Shown here one piece after another: positions 1 to 11,720 of a stretch of 64,000 bases of DNA (its first letter is position 1; every line of letters begins with the position of its first letter). The stretch is from Girardinichthys multiradiatus. Its lineage: Eukaryota; Chordata; Actinopteri; Cyprinodontiformes; Goodeidae. The stretch is taken from positions 48,403,363 to 48,467,362 of the forward strand of contig NC_061812.1 in assembly GCF_021462225.1 (NCBI RefSeq), in the 5' to 3' direction. The position numbers and the translations under genes are program-made. Under the pieces are notes generated by a model, which did not search any database, had not been told where the DNA came from, and saw only the letters and a list, made by a program, of their open reading frames with translations.

Positions 1-242
1 TTAGGAATCACATCATCCCAAAATTCAAGATCAGGCAAAATTATTTCAACAAAAACGTCATTGCAGTTCCACACAACAAAGTCACCGTATTCAGCATCTA
101 CAATGTGAAGCTGTGTCTGAACTTGACAGTAGTAGTCATGTCTCCAGTCCAGCTTGAAATTATTCCCATCATTGATGAGGCAGAAGCACTTTTCATCAGC
201 ACACAAGCGCAGATTGCCCTCCTCTTGGTAAGAGTGTGGACA
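1..242 (-). pseudogene. YqaJ-like exonuclease domain, one exon, runs off the left edge
   Basis: Read leftward from 242, the minus strand is open to the window edge (about 80 codons). It begins CPHSYQEEGNLRLC and continues through DYYCQVQTQLHIVDAEYGDF and VVWNCNDVFVEI to LPDLEFWDD. This matches the second half of YqaJ-type (lambda-exonuclease-like) nuclease domains: a CPYS-type motif after the catalytic E-x-K, then a YY-Q-Q-QLH core and a DFVVW strand. A good 3' splice site (pyrimidine-rich, ending TTTTAG) lies directly upstream at 243-244, so this is probably one exon, with the catalytic E-x-K on the preceding exon or lost. No such exon is seen just upstream (243-430). In fish, proteins of this kind are usually multicopy and transposon-associated. 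Whether this copy is still expressed cannot be judged. It is antisense to the copine gene. Confidence 0.72.
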
Positions 243-433
243 CTAAAATCACAGTGAGAAAGACATAAAAAATGGAGTAGCAAATCCATTTTGTGGGTCT
301 TAGCTGTCTTAGCTTGATGTTTTCCAAAAGGAAAACTGACTTACCACAATATGACAACATACACAGATTTAGGCAGAATAAAGAATAAAATAGAAATAGT
401 TTAAAGAATTCCAGAGGAGACATAAGGTATGAT

Positions 434-1254
434 TGTCAAGAATCAGGTTTTAATGTAGGACCAATGCGCAGAGGGAGACACTGGAGACCTGACGGCTGTA
501 GGTAAGTTCATAGTTTAATCTGTCTTGCTTGAATGTTTGTCTGACATCAACAACAAGGACCACGACGGACTCAGACTTTGTAGACAAACGAACCCAGGCT
601 GAACAAAATACACAATGGACTTTAAATACAAACTAGGAGAACAGGGAGAACCAATTAACAGGGGAACAAACAATCAGGGAAAACACAGAGCAGGTGTGAT
701 AATTAAACAGAGGCCAACCAAACAAAACACACATCACCAACAAGGAAGGCATGACATAGCCCCTCCTCCAAGGGCGCATCCCAGACGCCTCAAATGTCCA
801 AGCAAAACAAAAATAACCTGACCAGGCGGGCGGGCAAGAACAGAAATGTACCCCCAAAACAGGCCACAAAACAAACAAGGCTAGGGCCAGAAAACAAAAT
901 CAATCATCCAGGCGGGCGATTAGACAGGCGACCCGGGAGTTGTCCCAGACCGAAAGTTCAGGGAGGAGGGCCAGGATGACAAACCCGGTGAGGACCAGGA
1001 GGCCGGCGGCGACGGCGTGGACGGCACCCAGGCGGCCAGCGATGAAGAACAAGCCCACCTGGAGGTCGGCATCAGAAGTCCAGCAGCAACGCAGGAGGCT
1101 GGTGGAAACGTTGGATGTACTCCTGCAGCAGCTCGTCCTGGTGCCGTCGTCGGGGTAACCGACGCACCTGAAGTCAGCTCAGCAGAGCAGGGATCCTTCT
1201 CAGATCCCAGTCAGGAGGCCAGCGGTGAAGCCCCGATGGGGGGGAACACATAAA
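434..1254 (-). repeat. Putative LTR-like repeat
   Basis: The block starts TGTCAAGAATCAGG on + and has the layout of the proven solo LTRs at 41517 and 50915: antisense polyadenylation-like A/T stretches near its left end, a purine-rich middle (CAGGTGTGATAATTAAAC at about 692) and a GC-rich right part. No 5-bp target duplication was found and the right border is uncertain. The small open frames here (for example 940-1253) have repeat-like composition and no recognisable domain. Confidence 0.3.
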
Positions 1255-1944
1255 AAATATCTGGATGCATAAAACGAAAAATGAAGCAGTTTAACTGGTC
1301 TAACTTCCTCAGAATTGCTTGTTTTGGACTTGCTTCCGCATTTATCCCTGGCTTTTGTTATGCGATCTACCTATGCTTCTTGGAGCTCCGACAGGCTTCA
1401 CAGCGGACCGGACAGGAGCAGATACAGTGTAAAGGTTTAAAGTAAATATGGCACTGAGTGAAACAACCAGAGGCAAAGCTGAGCAGCAGCAGCAGACACA
1501 AGGGAGGATTCAAGATCTGAAGACACTACCTGGTGTCCTTTTTTTTTAAACTTTATATTAGAATCTTTAGAGAAACATTTATTTAAATATATTGTGTGTG
1601 TATGTAATTTATCTTACTTTAATAACAATAATAAGAGATGAGACATAGAGGCTGCAGAGTAGGCTGCAAGAAGTGGAGGTACAGATCAAATATGCCCTCC
1701 GTGATTATGTGAAATGTCTGCTCCATTTCCAACAAGACAGAGGAGCTGGACGTGCTGACGTGACACCAGAAGACCGGGAGTGCAGTCACTTATGTTAGAC
1801 ATTGTTAAATAGACATATACCTCGGCCAATGCTGCCACTGTGTGTGAGCGGCTTCACACCGCAGCTAATGGAGACCAGCGCTGGGCAGATGAAATAAACT
1901 CACCAACACCTTCAGCCCCTACCCCTAGCAGTCCACCACAGTCA
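1255..1944. other. Unassigned intronic sequence
   Basis: Nothing recognisable. It has a short T-run and A/T-rich stretches, and may include the decayed 5' part of the LINE that follows. Confidence 0.4.
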
Positions 1945-3045
1945 CTCCACCCTCTCCCTCACATCAGACCAGGTGAGGAAAGAGCTGAGGCCGCTGATGC
2001 AAAGGACAGCTGTAGGACCAGAGGGCATCAGTCCCAGGCTGCTGAAGACCTGTGCAGACCAGCTCTGTAAGGTCCTCAGCTACATGTACAACCTGAGCCT
2101 CAGTCTGGTGAAGGTCCCTGTCCTGTGGAAGACCTCCTGTGTGGTTCTGGTTCATAAAACAACACAAGGAATTGGCCCAGTACAGATCAGTTGCCTTGAC
2201 CCCCCATCTCCAGAAGCTCTCTGATGACTCAGTTATTGTGGGCTGTGTGTCTGAGGGGAACGAGTTAAGAGTACCGGTCGATCATCATGGACTTTGTGGA
2301 CCGGTGTGAGCGCAACCACCTGTGTTTGCACACCAGTAAGACAAAGGAGATGGTGAATGACTTTAGGAGAAGGACACCACCTCACTTGCCAGTGAACATC
2401 CAGAGTGAGATAAATCCTAACTATCAAACAGTGCAACTATCAACAGGTCCTTCGGAGTTTGCAGGCCTTCGCTCAGGACTTTTTATGACTCTGAGGTAGC
2501 CTCTGCCACCCTCGACGCTGTTGTTTCCTGTTCCCCAGGCAGCACAGAGCGGGACAAGAAGAGACCAAACAAGCTGGTCAGGGGTGCCAGCTCTATCCTG
2601 GGCTGCCCATTTGACTCTGTGGAGGTGGTGGGTGAGAGGAGGATGTTAGTAAAGCTCACATCCATCATGGACACAACTTCTCACCCACTGCATCGGATTG
2701 AGTAGTGGCCAACTGAGACACATTCATTGCAGGAAGGAGCGCTACCACAGGTCCTTCATCCCCACCACTGCCCGACTGTTTAATTCTACCGTATAATAAC
2801 TAGTGCAACAACCTCTGTCTTTGTAAATACTTGTAATCATTGTCTCTTAAATTTCCACTTTTTACTGTACATAAGTAATTCTTTTTTATTTTATTCTATT
2901 ATTACTACTTTTTTTGCACATCTACCTTGTTCTTCTTTGCTTGCAAATTTTTCATAACTATCTGCACCCTACATGTGTGTTACTAAGAGCAATGTTAGAA
3001 GTTAATTTCTCCATTTTGAGATCAATAAAGTCTTATCTTATATTC
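1945..3045 (+). pseudogene. Decayed Rex1/CR1-type LINE, reverse transcriptase remnants and 3' end
   Basis: Frame 1973-2224 reads GISPRLLKTCADQLCKVLSY and LVKVPVLWKTSC, the N-terminal reverse transcriptase region of fish Rex1/CR1-like LINEs. Frame 2287-2499 gives TSKTKEMVNDFRRRTPPHLP, which lies after the catalytic motif. Other frames give the C-terminal GCPFDSVEVVGERRM region (about 2600-2650) and KERYHRSFIPTTARLFNSTV-like residues near 2735-2790. The central RT with the catalytic YADD/FADD is missing, so there is a large internal deletion plus frameshifts. The 3' end carries AATAAAGTCTTATCTTATATTC near 3025, a short repeated tail. This is a dead element. Confidence 0.75.
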
Positions 3046-3119
3046 TTTATCCTTTTTTTGAATATAAATAACTAGCTATCATGACTTCAAATGCCCTAAA
3101 GCCTCATTAAAAGGATACA

Positions 3120-3970
3120 GTTAAAGAAAGTGGAGATGCACCGATATCTAAATTTGGGCCACTATCTGTCATAATGTTTCGAACAGATTTGACCCACCTG
3201 CAGAAAGCAATTCAGGAGACAGAGTTTTTAACGGTAAGAAGTTTATTAACAGTGTGTTGAAATGTGCAGGAGACTGGAACCGGGACACCAACTGTAAAAT
3301 AAACAGAACCATAAGTAAGGGGAAACTCTGGACCTATTTCTGCCTTACTGATTTGAGGGAGAAATCCACCAGAGGGGGGTGGAGAGACCAGGAGGTTGTT
3401 CACCCGTGGGACTGGAGACAGTGAACACAGGTGTGCCAGGATGATTGATGGTCCAAGAGTTTCTGTAGTTGGTGCAATGGAAGGAGGAGGGTGGACAGGG
3501 TTCACAGAGGGAGATCCACGGAATGAAGGAATCAGGAGACTGCCAGCTGGTTTGATCCAATGAGGAAACAGGAGGCTTGAGTCTTGGTTCATGGAGCTGG
3601 ATAGCTTCTTTCCAGAAGACGGTAATCCAGGCAGGGTTCAATGCTGAAGGCAAAGTCAGGTTCAGGTGACCTGCAAGGCAACAAATCCAAAATTACAAAA
3701 GTGCAAAGTAATGTGGCTTGAGCTGTACCACAAAGGGCAACACTGGCAGTGAGTTGCTGGCAGCCTCCTCCTTAAATACCCCTCAGCAGATAATCAAGGA
3801 GATAGAGAACACCTGTCACCTCTCCTCCGGTTCAGAACGCCATCTAGAGGCTAAGAATAGAAATAGCACCAAACAGACAGACATGGCACAGATCCTGACA
3901 GAATTGATATCCAATATTATTGTTGTTATGGCTGATAACCATATCGGTGGTTTATAACCGATATTTTCCG
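3120..3970. repeat. Two overlapping repeats: CGATAT-rich DNA-element ends flanking an LTR-like block
   Basis: The outer parts (about 3133-3150 and 3940-3975) contain repeated ACCGATAT / CCATATCGG / ACCGATATTTTCCGATATTG in opposite orientations, as in the ends of a non-autonomous DNA transposon. Between them, about 3230-3890, is a block with GTTTATTAACAGTGTG near its left end and ...GATCCTGACA on the right. It resembles an LTR in minus orientation (TGTCAGGATC...), but no clean target duplication was found. The open frames on the minus strand at 3212-3653 are proline-rich with no domain. Confidence 0.35.
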
Positions 3971-5121
3971 ATATTGTATACATCATATATACTTCCTTAC
4001 TCTTTGGAAACTGTGAAGAACTGACCACACCACATTGCAAGGTAAACACCCCACAATCCTGCACTGTATCATAACTATCACATGCCCAAGTAAATACCAC
4101 ATGACCAACTCCCTCCCCTTCTCCTCCTGAAACACATAAACAAACAGCAACAAGATGGAAAAAACATGGGTTGTTAATATCAGTTACTTATGAGACCAAT
4201 ATATTAAAAAAATTACTAACAGCCTATATCAATGTTAATGCCAATATATTAGCATCCCTAAAAGATAGGTTTGTGCCAGTTCATCCTCAACAAGTTCCAA
4301 ATATATTAAGCCAGGTTAAACCTCTTATTACCATCCTGTTGTCACTGACAGGATTGAGTATGCATACTTTTTATTAACAAAATCCTCATCCATTCAATAT
4401 ATCAAAAATCTTCCAAAAGTTCCAAAAAGTGAAGAAGTAGCACTTTCTAGGGATATACAATTCATTACAATAGCCCTGGGACTTATGTACAATGAGCTCG
4501 AACAATCACAGACAATGTTCACTGTCACGTCATATCTGTCACACGATGTAATATAACTGTGAAGAGGAACATTGCAATGGTGTACTGCATGGCACACTAG
4601 ACATTATGTTACCATTATGCTGAGCAAATTAATATTGTTATGCAGCGTGGAGCTAAGGACAGAGAACGCGACAGAAGACGGTTAGGAATATTTTATGAAA
4701 TTATGAAAATCCTGTAAACGAAGTCAACTGGACTCATCAAATCTTTCAGATGGCTTACTTCTGAAAACAGTGACCATGAGGCGCAACAGATTTCATGTAA
4801 ATCAGAGTATGTAAAAATGCTTATACAAGCTAACACTTTCTACCTGTAAACAGCAGACAGCTACTTGGCTAAAAGTTAAATTTAGCTTCAGTTCAACATG
4901 TTTTATCTCCAGGAGATATTAAGCTGAAAATAACATTCAACTTGAGTGCAGCATTATTTTTCCTAAAGTTTAATGAAGTAGTTTTTGCTTTCACATTTTA
5001 TTTTAAAATGTTATCTGGCTTATTGATTTTTAAAATATATTACATATTTTTATTTGCGATATATGAATTTCTGTCTTATGTTATCTTACATTTCTTTTAC
5101 TTTTAGGCCACTCTTTGATTC
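3971..5121. other. Unassigned AT-rich intronic sequence
   Basis: No coding or repeat signature recognised. Composition is AT-rich, especially 4980-5100. Confidence 0.4.
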
Positions 5122-5124
5122 TTA

Positions 5125-6031
5125 TCGTGCGTTCAGACTGACCGCGAATGACGCTAGCGAGTGATTTACATTTTAACCCTATGTAGAGGCGCGTTCAGGA
5201 GCGAAGCGATGCAAAGGACGCGATGCGAAGAACAATTAGGGCGAATAGAGCGAAGCGAGAGCAAAGTGAAACCCGCAATGGATGTGAAGCGAATTTCGCT
5301 GGAGTTAAAAAATCTGAACTTTTCTGTCAATTTGCGTCATGAATCAGTCAGTGCAGTCCCTGCAAAGAAATAGGGGAAAACAATACCTACAATCCGCAAA
5401 TATCACATATATAAAAATGACAGAAACATCCATGTACACATAGGATGAAGGAAGGTTTGCTCTGTGGGTGGCTTTGAAAAAAGCCATTGAAATTTAGTTC
5501 TGAAAATGACTGGTTAATATGGCACGCATGAAGTTGTGAAGCACACATGTGGCCTTCACACACAGCTTTCTATTGAGCTGAGATTTTTTTACTCACCGAA
5601 GACAGATGAACAGGCATTCTGCAGCAGGGCTACAGCGCCTGTAGTTGGTGATCCGGGGGCTTATTCATCCCCCAATGCGGACCAGCAGGTCCTCAAACTG
5701 GATCTTGGATAGACGGAAGTACTGCTGAAAGCGACCGTCATCCAGACGCTGCTCCTGGAGTAGGTGGTGTATACTCTACAAACTGGTTCTGTCTCTGGAG
5801 AATCTGGTGAACCCAGAGACGTCCATAAATGAAGCGCCGTGACTCCACGCAGCTCCATTAAATGCGGGTCTGCCTTGTTGAGTTGAAACCAGCAAGCAGC
5901 AGGTAGAAGCTCCTCCTGTTTGATGACGCGGTGAAGGAAGTGGAGCGAACTGTTGGCGAAATGTCAGGCGAGCGACAGCACACGAATGAGGTGAAACATT
6001 TGCTGAAATCGCGGTTGGTCTGAATGCACCA
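5125..6031 (-). mobile_element. PIF/Harbinger-derived DNA transposon with TTA target duplication
   Basis: The left end TCGTGCGTTCAGACTGACC and the inverted right end TGGTGCATTCAGACCAACC form terminal inverted repeats (about 19 of 23 bases match), flanked by TTA at 5122-5124 and 6032-6034, the 3-bp TWA target of PIF/Harbinger elements. The minus strand between about 5775 and 5665 reads LLQEQRLDDGRFQQYFRLSK then IQFEDLLVRIGG and a stop. That is the N-terminal segment of Harbinger transposases (family knowledge); the DDE core is absent. At 907 bp this is an internally deleted, non-autonomous copy. Its interior is rich in GCGAAGCGA-type repeats near the left end. A related, left-truncated copy ends at 14079. 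Confidence 0.82.
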
Positions 6032-6034
6032 TTA

Positions 6035-7074
6035 GACCAGTCTTGTTCATGGTCACAGGTGACCTTAGGAAGTTGTGCACAGCCACCAAGGTTGAGGAGA
6101 TGCTGTCCTAAGTAGGTCACCATGTCGTTCTCCAGTAACTGTGTGAAAAACAGAGCTTGACCCAGAGATCATCCCTCCCCCAATAAAGTACATGTCCAAA
6201 AGAGCTCCCAATTTTTTAATGAATATGTTTTGAACCTTTGTTTCTGTATATGGCAGTGTTCATGCTACCAAAGTTGTTAGAATTTTAGAGGACAAATTAT
6301 ATTTTCCAGACCAACAGCTGTGGGCTAATGCAACAAATATATGGAAGGAGTGGACACATCCGACCAGATGTGACAGAAGAACCCAAAGGTGTTCAACTAG
6401 TTTTCCGGCATTTTCTGGTTATTGCTGTCACCAGGAGTTTATCCTCCACATGGCAATGTGAGGAGAGCAGAGTGAGACTCTACATCTGGCAAGGAACTGC
6501 TTTAGGGCCTACCATAGCAGATAAAAAAAAAAAAACTGGACTTTTATTGTGAAAGCAGGCAGTAAAACGGAAAAATAAAAGGCCAGCTTTTTCTCTTTAA
6601 ACTGTCATTTCAGTCCTTAATAGACAGTAATGTTGAAGAGCAGAAACACAGACTCATTTTTGACAATTCTACAGCCATAAAATTAAAAAAATACCAGGCG
6701 GTAACTTGATGTGTGCCATATTCTGTTTTTTTGTTCCTAATAATAAAAAATAAAAAAAGACATGGCTTATCAGTCGGACTTTGCCTGTTTGGTCTTTGGG
6801 TTTTTATTACCGCCACCCACTAGACTGAAGGTGTAGTACAGTTATCTTCACAACCTCCCTATACATCGTTAGGCTGATATAAAAAAAAAAAAAAAGTTCC
6901 TGGCTTTTCAGAGCAGTGGAAACGGAGGGCAAACAAATTACTCTGATTTCCTTTTACCTGGACAAAAAAAAAATCCCACGTATTTGAATCCCAGGACTTT
7001 CAGTGGAAAAAGGGCTAATGTTCTTCTTCAATAAAATCCTGACTCTGTTTGAGCACATTAGCTGACAAAATCAT
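6035..7074. other. Unassigned intronic sequence
   Basis: No gene or clear repeat. It has several A-runs (near 6525, 6885 and 6965). Confidence 0.35.
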
Positions 7075-7500
7075 CAAACCCTCAGTCGGTCGTGGCAGAT
7101 TGCCGCTCACACTGAGCCTGGTTCTGCTGGAAGGTTTCTTCCTGTTAAAAGGGAGTTTTCCTCTCCACTGTTGCTACATGCTTGCTCAGTATGAGGGATT
7201 GCTGCAAAGTCAACGCCAGTGACTGTCCACTGTCTCTACATGCTCATCCAGGAGGAGTGAAAGCTACAAGTCACTGACTTGATGCAATCTGCTGGGTCTC
7301 CTTAGATAGAAAAACTTTTTAACCAATTTGAATAAATAACTGACTCTGACTGCACTGTTTGATAGTTGGGATTAATTGGAATGTACAGTATGTACCTGAC
7401 TTGAAGTCTGTATGATTCGATTGAATTGACTTTGTAAAGTGCCTTGAGACGACAGGTGTTGTGAATTGGCGGTATTTAAATACATAAAATAAAACTGAAT
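7075..7500 (+). mobile_element. 5'-truncated L2/Maui-like LINE, 3' untranslated end only
   Basis: Starts CCTCAGTCGGTCGTGGCAG, continues through CTGGAAGGTTTCTTCCTG and GTGCCTTGAGACGACAGGTG, and ends in ATTGGCGGTATTTAAATAC followed by AATAAAACTGAAT. This is the characteristic 3' region of the L2/Maui-like LINEs of teleosts. The same region appears in reverse at about 21926-22050 and as a stub at about 18085-18160. No coding part is kept. Confidence 0.8.
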
Positions 7501-7944
7501 CTTCAATCATGTAAATGAAAGACAGCATTTGTGCCACTATTTCAGGTATACTTACCCGAACAATGGTCTGAAAGAAAACTATAATATATCTTGGTAGCCT
7601 CCTCTGTTTGTCTCTGATACATCTTCTGCCCATCTTCTGCTCATTAAGAACTTAATTGAAGTGCCAGAACATTCAGGTGAAACTATTATTTTTGATGGTT
7701 TGGTTTCAGTTTTAGTTCTTATATTTAAAGCACACCCAAAGGCATTAAGCCAAGTTAAAGGAGAGGTGAGGGACATAGATTATATGTCGGGTCCTCAGTC
7801 TTTTTTTCAAGCCCAGATAGAGCTCCGTTAAATTAAGTAAAGTTTGATCCATGAAATTCAGCATCATTCAATTCAAAGGTCTACAAAATGTGATCTCCAG
7901 CCATGAATGTGCTCCTTGGAATGTGATCATACACAACACTCTTT
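7501..7944. other. Unassigned intronic sequence
   Basis: Nothing recognised. The last five bases before the Gypsy element (7945-7949, AAACA) are its target duplication. Confidence 0.4.
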
Positions 7945-7949
7945 AAACA

Positions 7950-8407
7950 TATCATGAATCACTAAGGTAGTCGAAGTAGAACAAACCAGAGAATGAAAAC
8001 CGACTCAAAACACAGAATGTAGACGGTAAGTGAAGTTTTATTCCTAGTGTAGGCTTGCCTAGGATAATAAGTTGGTGTTGTCCAGGAACCAGGGGAGGAG
8101 GACGGAATCCAGGAATCCAAGGTGCTGATGGTGAGTATATTTACAGTGCAGTCCTTAGGTGAGTATTTACCAGGTGCAGGCAGGCAGATAGGCAGGTCGA
8201 CAGGTAGACAGGCAGGTTGACAAGTAGACAGGCAGGTAGGTAGGTAGCCGGGCAGACAGGCAGTCCACATAACTGAGGTTATGTTCCAGCAAAGACCTGT
8301 TCCAGGAGCTGCCTTAAGAAGCCCAGTGAGCTCATCAGGAGATGAGCTGCAGCTGCTGATAACGAGCTGCCAGAACCAACCAGGAGGAGAGAAGCTGAGA
8401 TCCTACA
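7950..8407 (-). repeat. 3' LTR of the Gypsy element
   Basis: On the minus strand it begins TGTAGGATCTCAGC and ends GATTCATGATA, i.e. TG...TA. It contains a minisatellite of GACAGGTAGACAGGCAG-type units (about 8178-8264). Antisense TTTTATTC at 8037-8044 gives a GAATAAAA polyadenylation-like signal on the element's strand. Compared with the other LTR it keeps about 50 extra bases (near 8308-8358). Confidence 0.9.
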
Positions 8408-8420
8408 GTACCCTCCTCTC
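8408..8420 (-). promoter_or_regulatory. Polypurine tract of the Gypsy element
   Basis: On the element's strand the sequence GAGAGGAGGGTAC stands directly before the first base of the 3' LTR, where the plus-strand primer (PPT) of LTR retrotransposons is expected. Confidence 0.75.
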
Positions 8421-11400
8421 AACGATTGCCTCCAGGCAATCCAGGACGTCTTTCAGGATGCCATTTGTAGAAGGTCGTGATGAGAGCAGGATCCAGGACG
8501 TGAGAACGGGGAACCCAGGTTCTCTCTTCAGGTCCATATCCTGCCCAATCCACGAGATATTGAAATCCACGCCCCCTACGCCGAACATCCAGGATACGAT
8601 TGACCGTATATGCAGGGTGGTCATCAATGAGTCGAGGGGGAGGGGAGGCTTGGTAGGTGGACACAGGGGGCTTTCAGAGACTGGCTTAATCTGAGAAACA
8701 TGGAAAGTAGGATGAATGTGCATGGAAGATGGTAGTTTGAGTCTCACCGCAGATGGGTTGATGATCCTCTCGATGAGAAAAGGACCAATGTAACGGGGGG
8801 CCAACTTTCTGGGAGTATTCTTTAATTTAATATTCCTGGTAGATAGCCAGACCCTCTGATTGATTTGGTAGACAGGTGCAGCAGAACGTGACGGTTGGCG
8901 AACCTCTTATTTTGTTCCAGAGTGCGTAGGAGGGTCCTCCTGGTCTGTCGCCAAATCCTACGACACCTGGAAACATGATGCGGAACAGAGGGGACCAGGA
9001 TGTCAGATTCAATACTGGGAAACAGCGGTGGTAGATAGCCAAGGGAAACCTCAAAGGGGGACAAACCGGTAGCAGAGGAAGTATGTGTGTTATGAGCATA
9101 TTCAATCCATGTGAGATGCTTGCACCAAGAAAGGGGGTTGTCATTTGTTACGCACCTTAAGGCGACTTCAAGTTCCTGGTTGCATCTTTCTGTCTGCCCA
9201 TTAGATTGTGGGTGGTATCCTGATGAAAGACTTACGGAGGCACCTAGAGCCTTGCAGAACTCCTTCCAGACTTGCGAGATGATCTGCGGGCCTTGGTCAG
9301 AAACAATATCCATAGGAATGCCATGGATGCGGAAAACGTGGAGAACCAGGAGTTGGGCAGTCTCCAATGCAGACGGAAGCTTGGATAATGGAACAAAATG
9401 GGCTGCTTTAGAAAATCTGTCAACAACAGTAAGGATGACGGTGTTACTGTCAGATGGCGGGAGACCAGTAATGAAATCAATGGAAATGTGGGATCAGGGG
9501 CGGCTAGGGGTGGGCAGAGGTTGAAGAAGACCAGTAGGGGGTTGATTGGTGTTTTTGTTCCGAGCACATGTGGGACAAGCTGCAACAAAGTCTTTAATGT
9601 TGAGATTCATAGTCAGCCACCAGAAATACCTCTTGGAATATGTGGTCATGCGAGTCATCCCAGGATGACAAGTCATCTTATTGTTGTGCACCCAATCCAG
9701 AACTTTATTGACGACTGAGTTGGGAACAAACATCTTGCCCACTGGGCCAGGTTCGGACCACTGTGCCTCTCTGATGTCCTTCCCAATAGCCCAGGTGAGG
9801 GCGCCCACAATACAAGAGTCCAGGAGGATGGAGGTTTCATTCTTGGGTTGGTTAGAATGAGAGAACTGGCGAGAGAGAGCGTCAGGCTTAGTGTTCTTGG
9901 AACTGGGTCTGTAGGAGATAGAGAAATGAAAGCGAGCAAAAAACAAAGACCAATGGGCTTGTCTGGGGTTAAGTCTCTTGGCATTTTGAATGTAGGAGAG
10001 GTTCTTGTGATCAGTCCAAATGAGAAAATGGATTTCAGTACCCTCTAACCAATGCCGCCATTCCTCAAGGGCCAATTTTACGGCTAAAAGTTCACGGTTG
10101 TCCACATCATAATTTTGCACTGCTGGAGACAAGCGACGAGAAAAATGGGCACATGGATGTACTTTATCGTCCACAGGGGACCGTTGAGATAAAATGGTCC
10201 CTACTCCAATGTCGGAAGCATCAACCTCTACGATAAATTGTTTAGTTGGATCAGGATGGGTCAATATGGGCGCCGAAGAAAATAGAGTCTTTAACTCACC
10301 AAAGTGCCCTTTCCGCCTCAGGGGTCCAATGGAATGTTCTCAGAGAGGAGGTGAGTTGAGTGAGCGGTGCAGTGACCTGACTGTAGTTCCTTATAAACCT
10401 CCTGTAGAAATTTGCAAATTCCAAGAACCTTTGAAGTTGCCTGCGATCAGTTGGAGTAGGCCACTCTGCCACTGCCTTGGTCTTCTCGGGATCAGTTCTG
10501 TATTTGCCTGCTTCAAAAATGAAACCCAAAAAAACACGGAGGTGATGCTGAACTCACATTTTTCGGCTTTAACAAAGAGTTGATTTTCGTAAAGCCTTTG
10601 GAGAACTGTTCTGACGTGTTGGTGATGTTGTTCTATGTCCTGGGAAAAAATCAAAATGTCATCCAGATAAACGAAAACAAAGAGGTTGAGGGAATCGCGA
10701 AGAACATCATTAATGAGAGCCTGAAAAACAGCGGGTGCATTAGTTAAACCGAAAGGCATGACTAGATACTCAAAATGTCCTAGGGGGGTTTTGAAAGCTG
10801 TTTTCCACTCATCACCCTCACGGATCCAGACCAAATGGTATGCGTTGCGCAGGTCAAGCTTAGTGAAGATCTTGGCAGAATGTAGTTGTTCATGTACTGA
10901 GTCAATAAGTGGTAGTGGGTATTTATTTTTAATAGTAATTTGATTCAACCCTCTATAATCAATGCAAGGTCTTAATGTGCCGTCCTTCTTACCCACGAAG
11001 AAAAATCCGGCGCCAACAGGGGGGGTAGACAGACGAATGATCCCAGATGCTAAAGAATCCTCAATGTATTCTTTCATGACCTCTTTCTGGGGTCCGGAGA
11101 GATTATAGAGTCTGCTGGATGGTAGTGGAGCGCCTGGGAGGAGATCAATAGAGCAGTCATAGGGGCGATGCGGAAGTAGGGAAAGAGCCCTTGTTTACTA
11201 AACACAGGTGCGAGATTATGGTATTCAGGTGGAACTCTGGATAAATCAACAGGATCAGGAGGTTTGAGTTGTTTAGTAGAGTGAGAGATGGCAGTTCTTA
11301 AACAATTCTGGAGACAGAACTTACTCCATCTCTCTACTCTGCCCTCCACCCAATTAATAGTGGGATTATGTTTCTGCAACCAAGGATACCCCAAAACTAA

Positions 11401-11709
11401 TTGTGGAGAGATGGAAGGGATAATAAAGAACTCACCCTTTTCATGATGATTACCAGAGGTAATGATGTGAAGCTGAGGAACTTTAAATCTCACTTGAGAC
11501 ATGGGCTGACCAGTGATGCCAGTGACAGAGATGGAGTGGTTGAGAGGCTGAGAGGGTATTTGAAGTTTATTAACCAGGTCCGAGGAAATAAGATTTTGTT
11601 CAGCACCAGAATCAATAAAGGCGTCAACAGGAAACTTCTCTTGGCCAACAATAATAGTGGCCGGAAAACACAGATGGGAGACAAGGGAAGAATGGGATAT
11701 GCTCATCAA
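8421..11709 (-). pseudogene. Gypsy pol: protease, RT, RNase H, integrase, chromodomain; frameshifted
   Basis: Domains appear in order but in changing frames. Protease: FPVDAFIDSGAEQNLIS with the DSGA active site (11709-11074). [33 protein letters not shown] and the catalytic [12 protein letters not shown] (11077-10391), continuing in another frame at 10529-10296. RNase H: FIVEVDASDIGVGTILSQ and FLIWTDHKNLSYI, followed by the integrase zinc finger (10264-9494). Integrase core: VSDQGPQI and [18 protein letters not shown] (9367-8822). The GPF/GY-type [13 protein letters not shown] region lies in 8804-8403. A chromodomain, [13 protein letters not shown] plus [15 protein letters not shown], closes the polyprotein (8664-8419). 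Frame changes fall near 11180, about 10490, 10270-10300, 9370-9490, about 8890 and about 8645. It cannot make a full polyprotein, although each domain is well preserved. Confidence 0.92.
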
Positions 11710-11720
11710 CGTCCCCTGTT

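Noticed and set aside
5161..5373. 70-codon frame rich in Arg/Glu as a small gene
   Set aside because: It consists of the GCGAAGCGA repeats near the left end of the Harbinger element.
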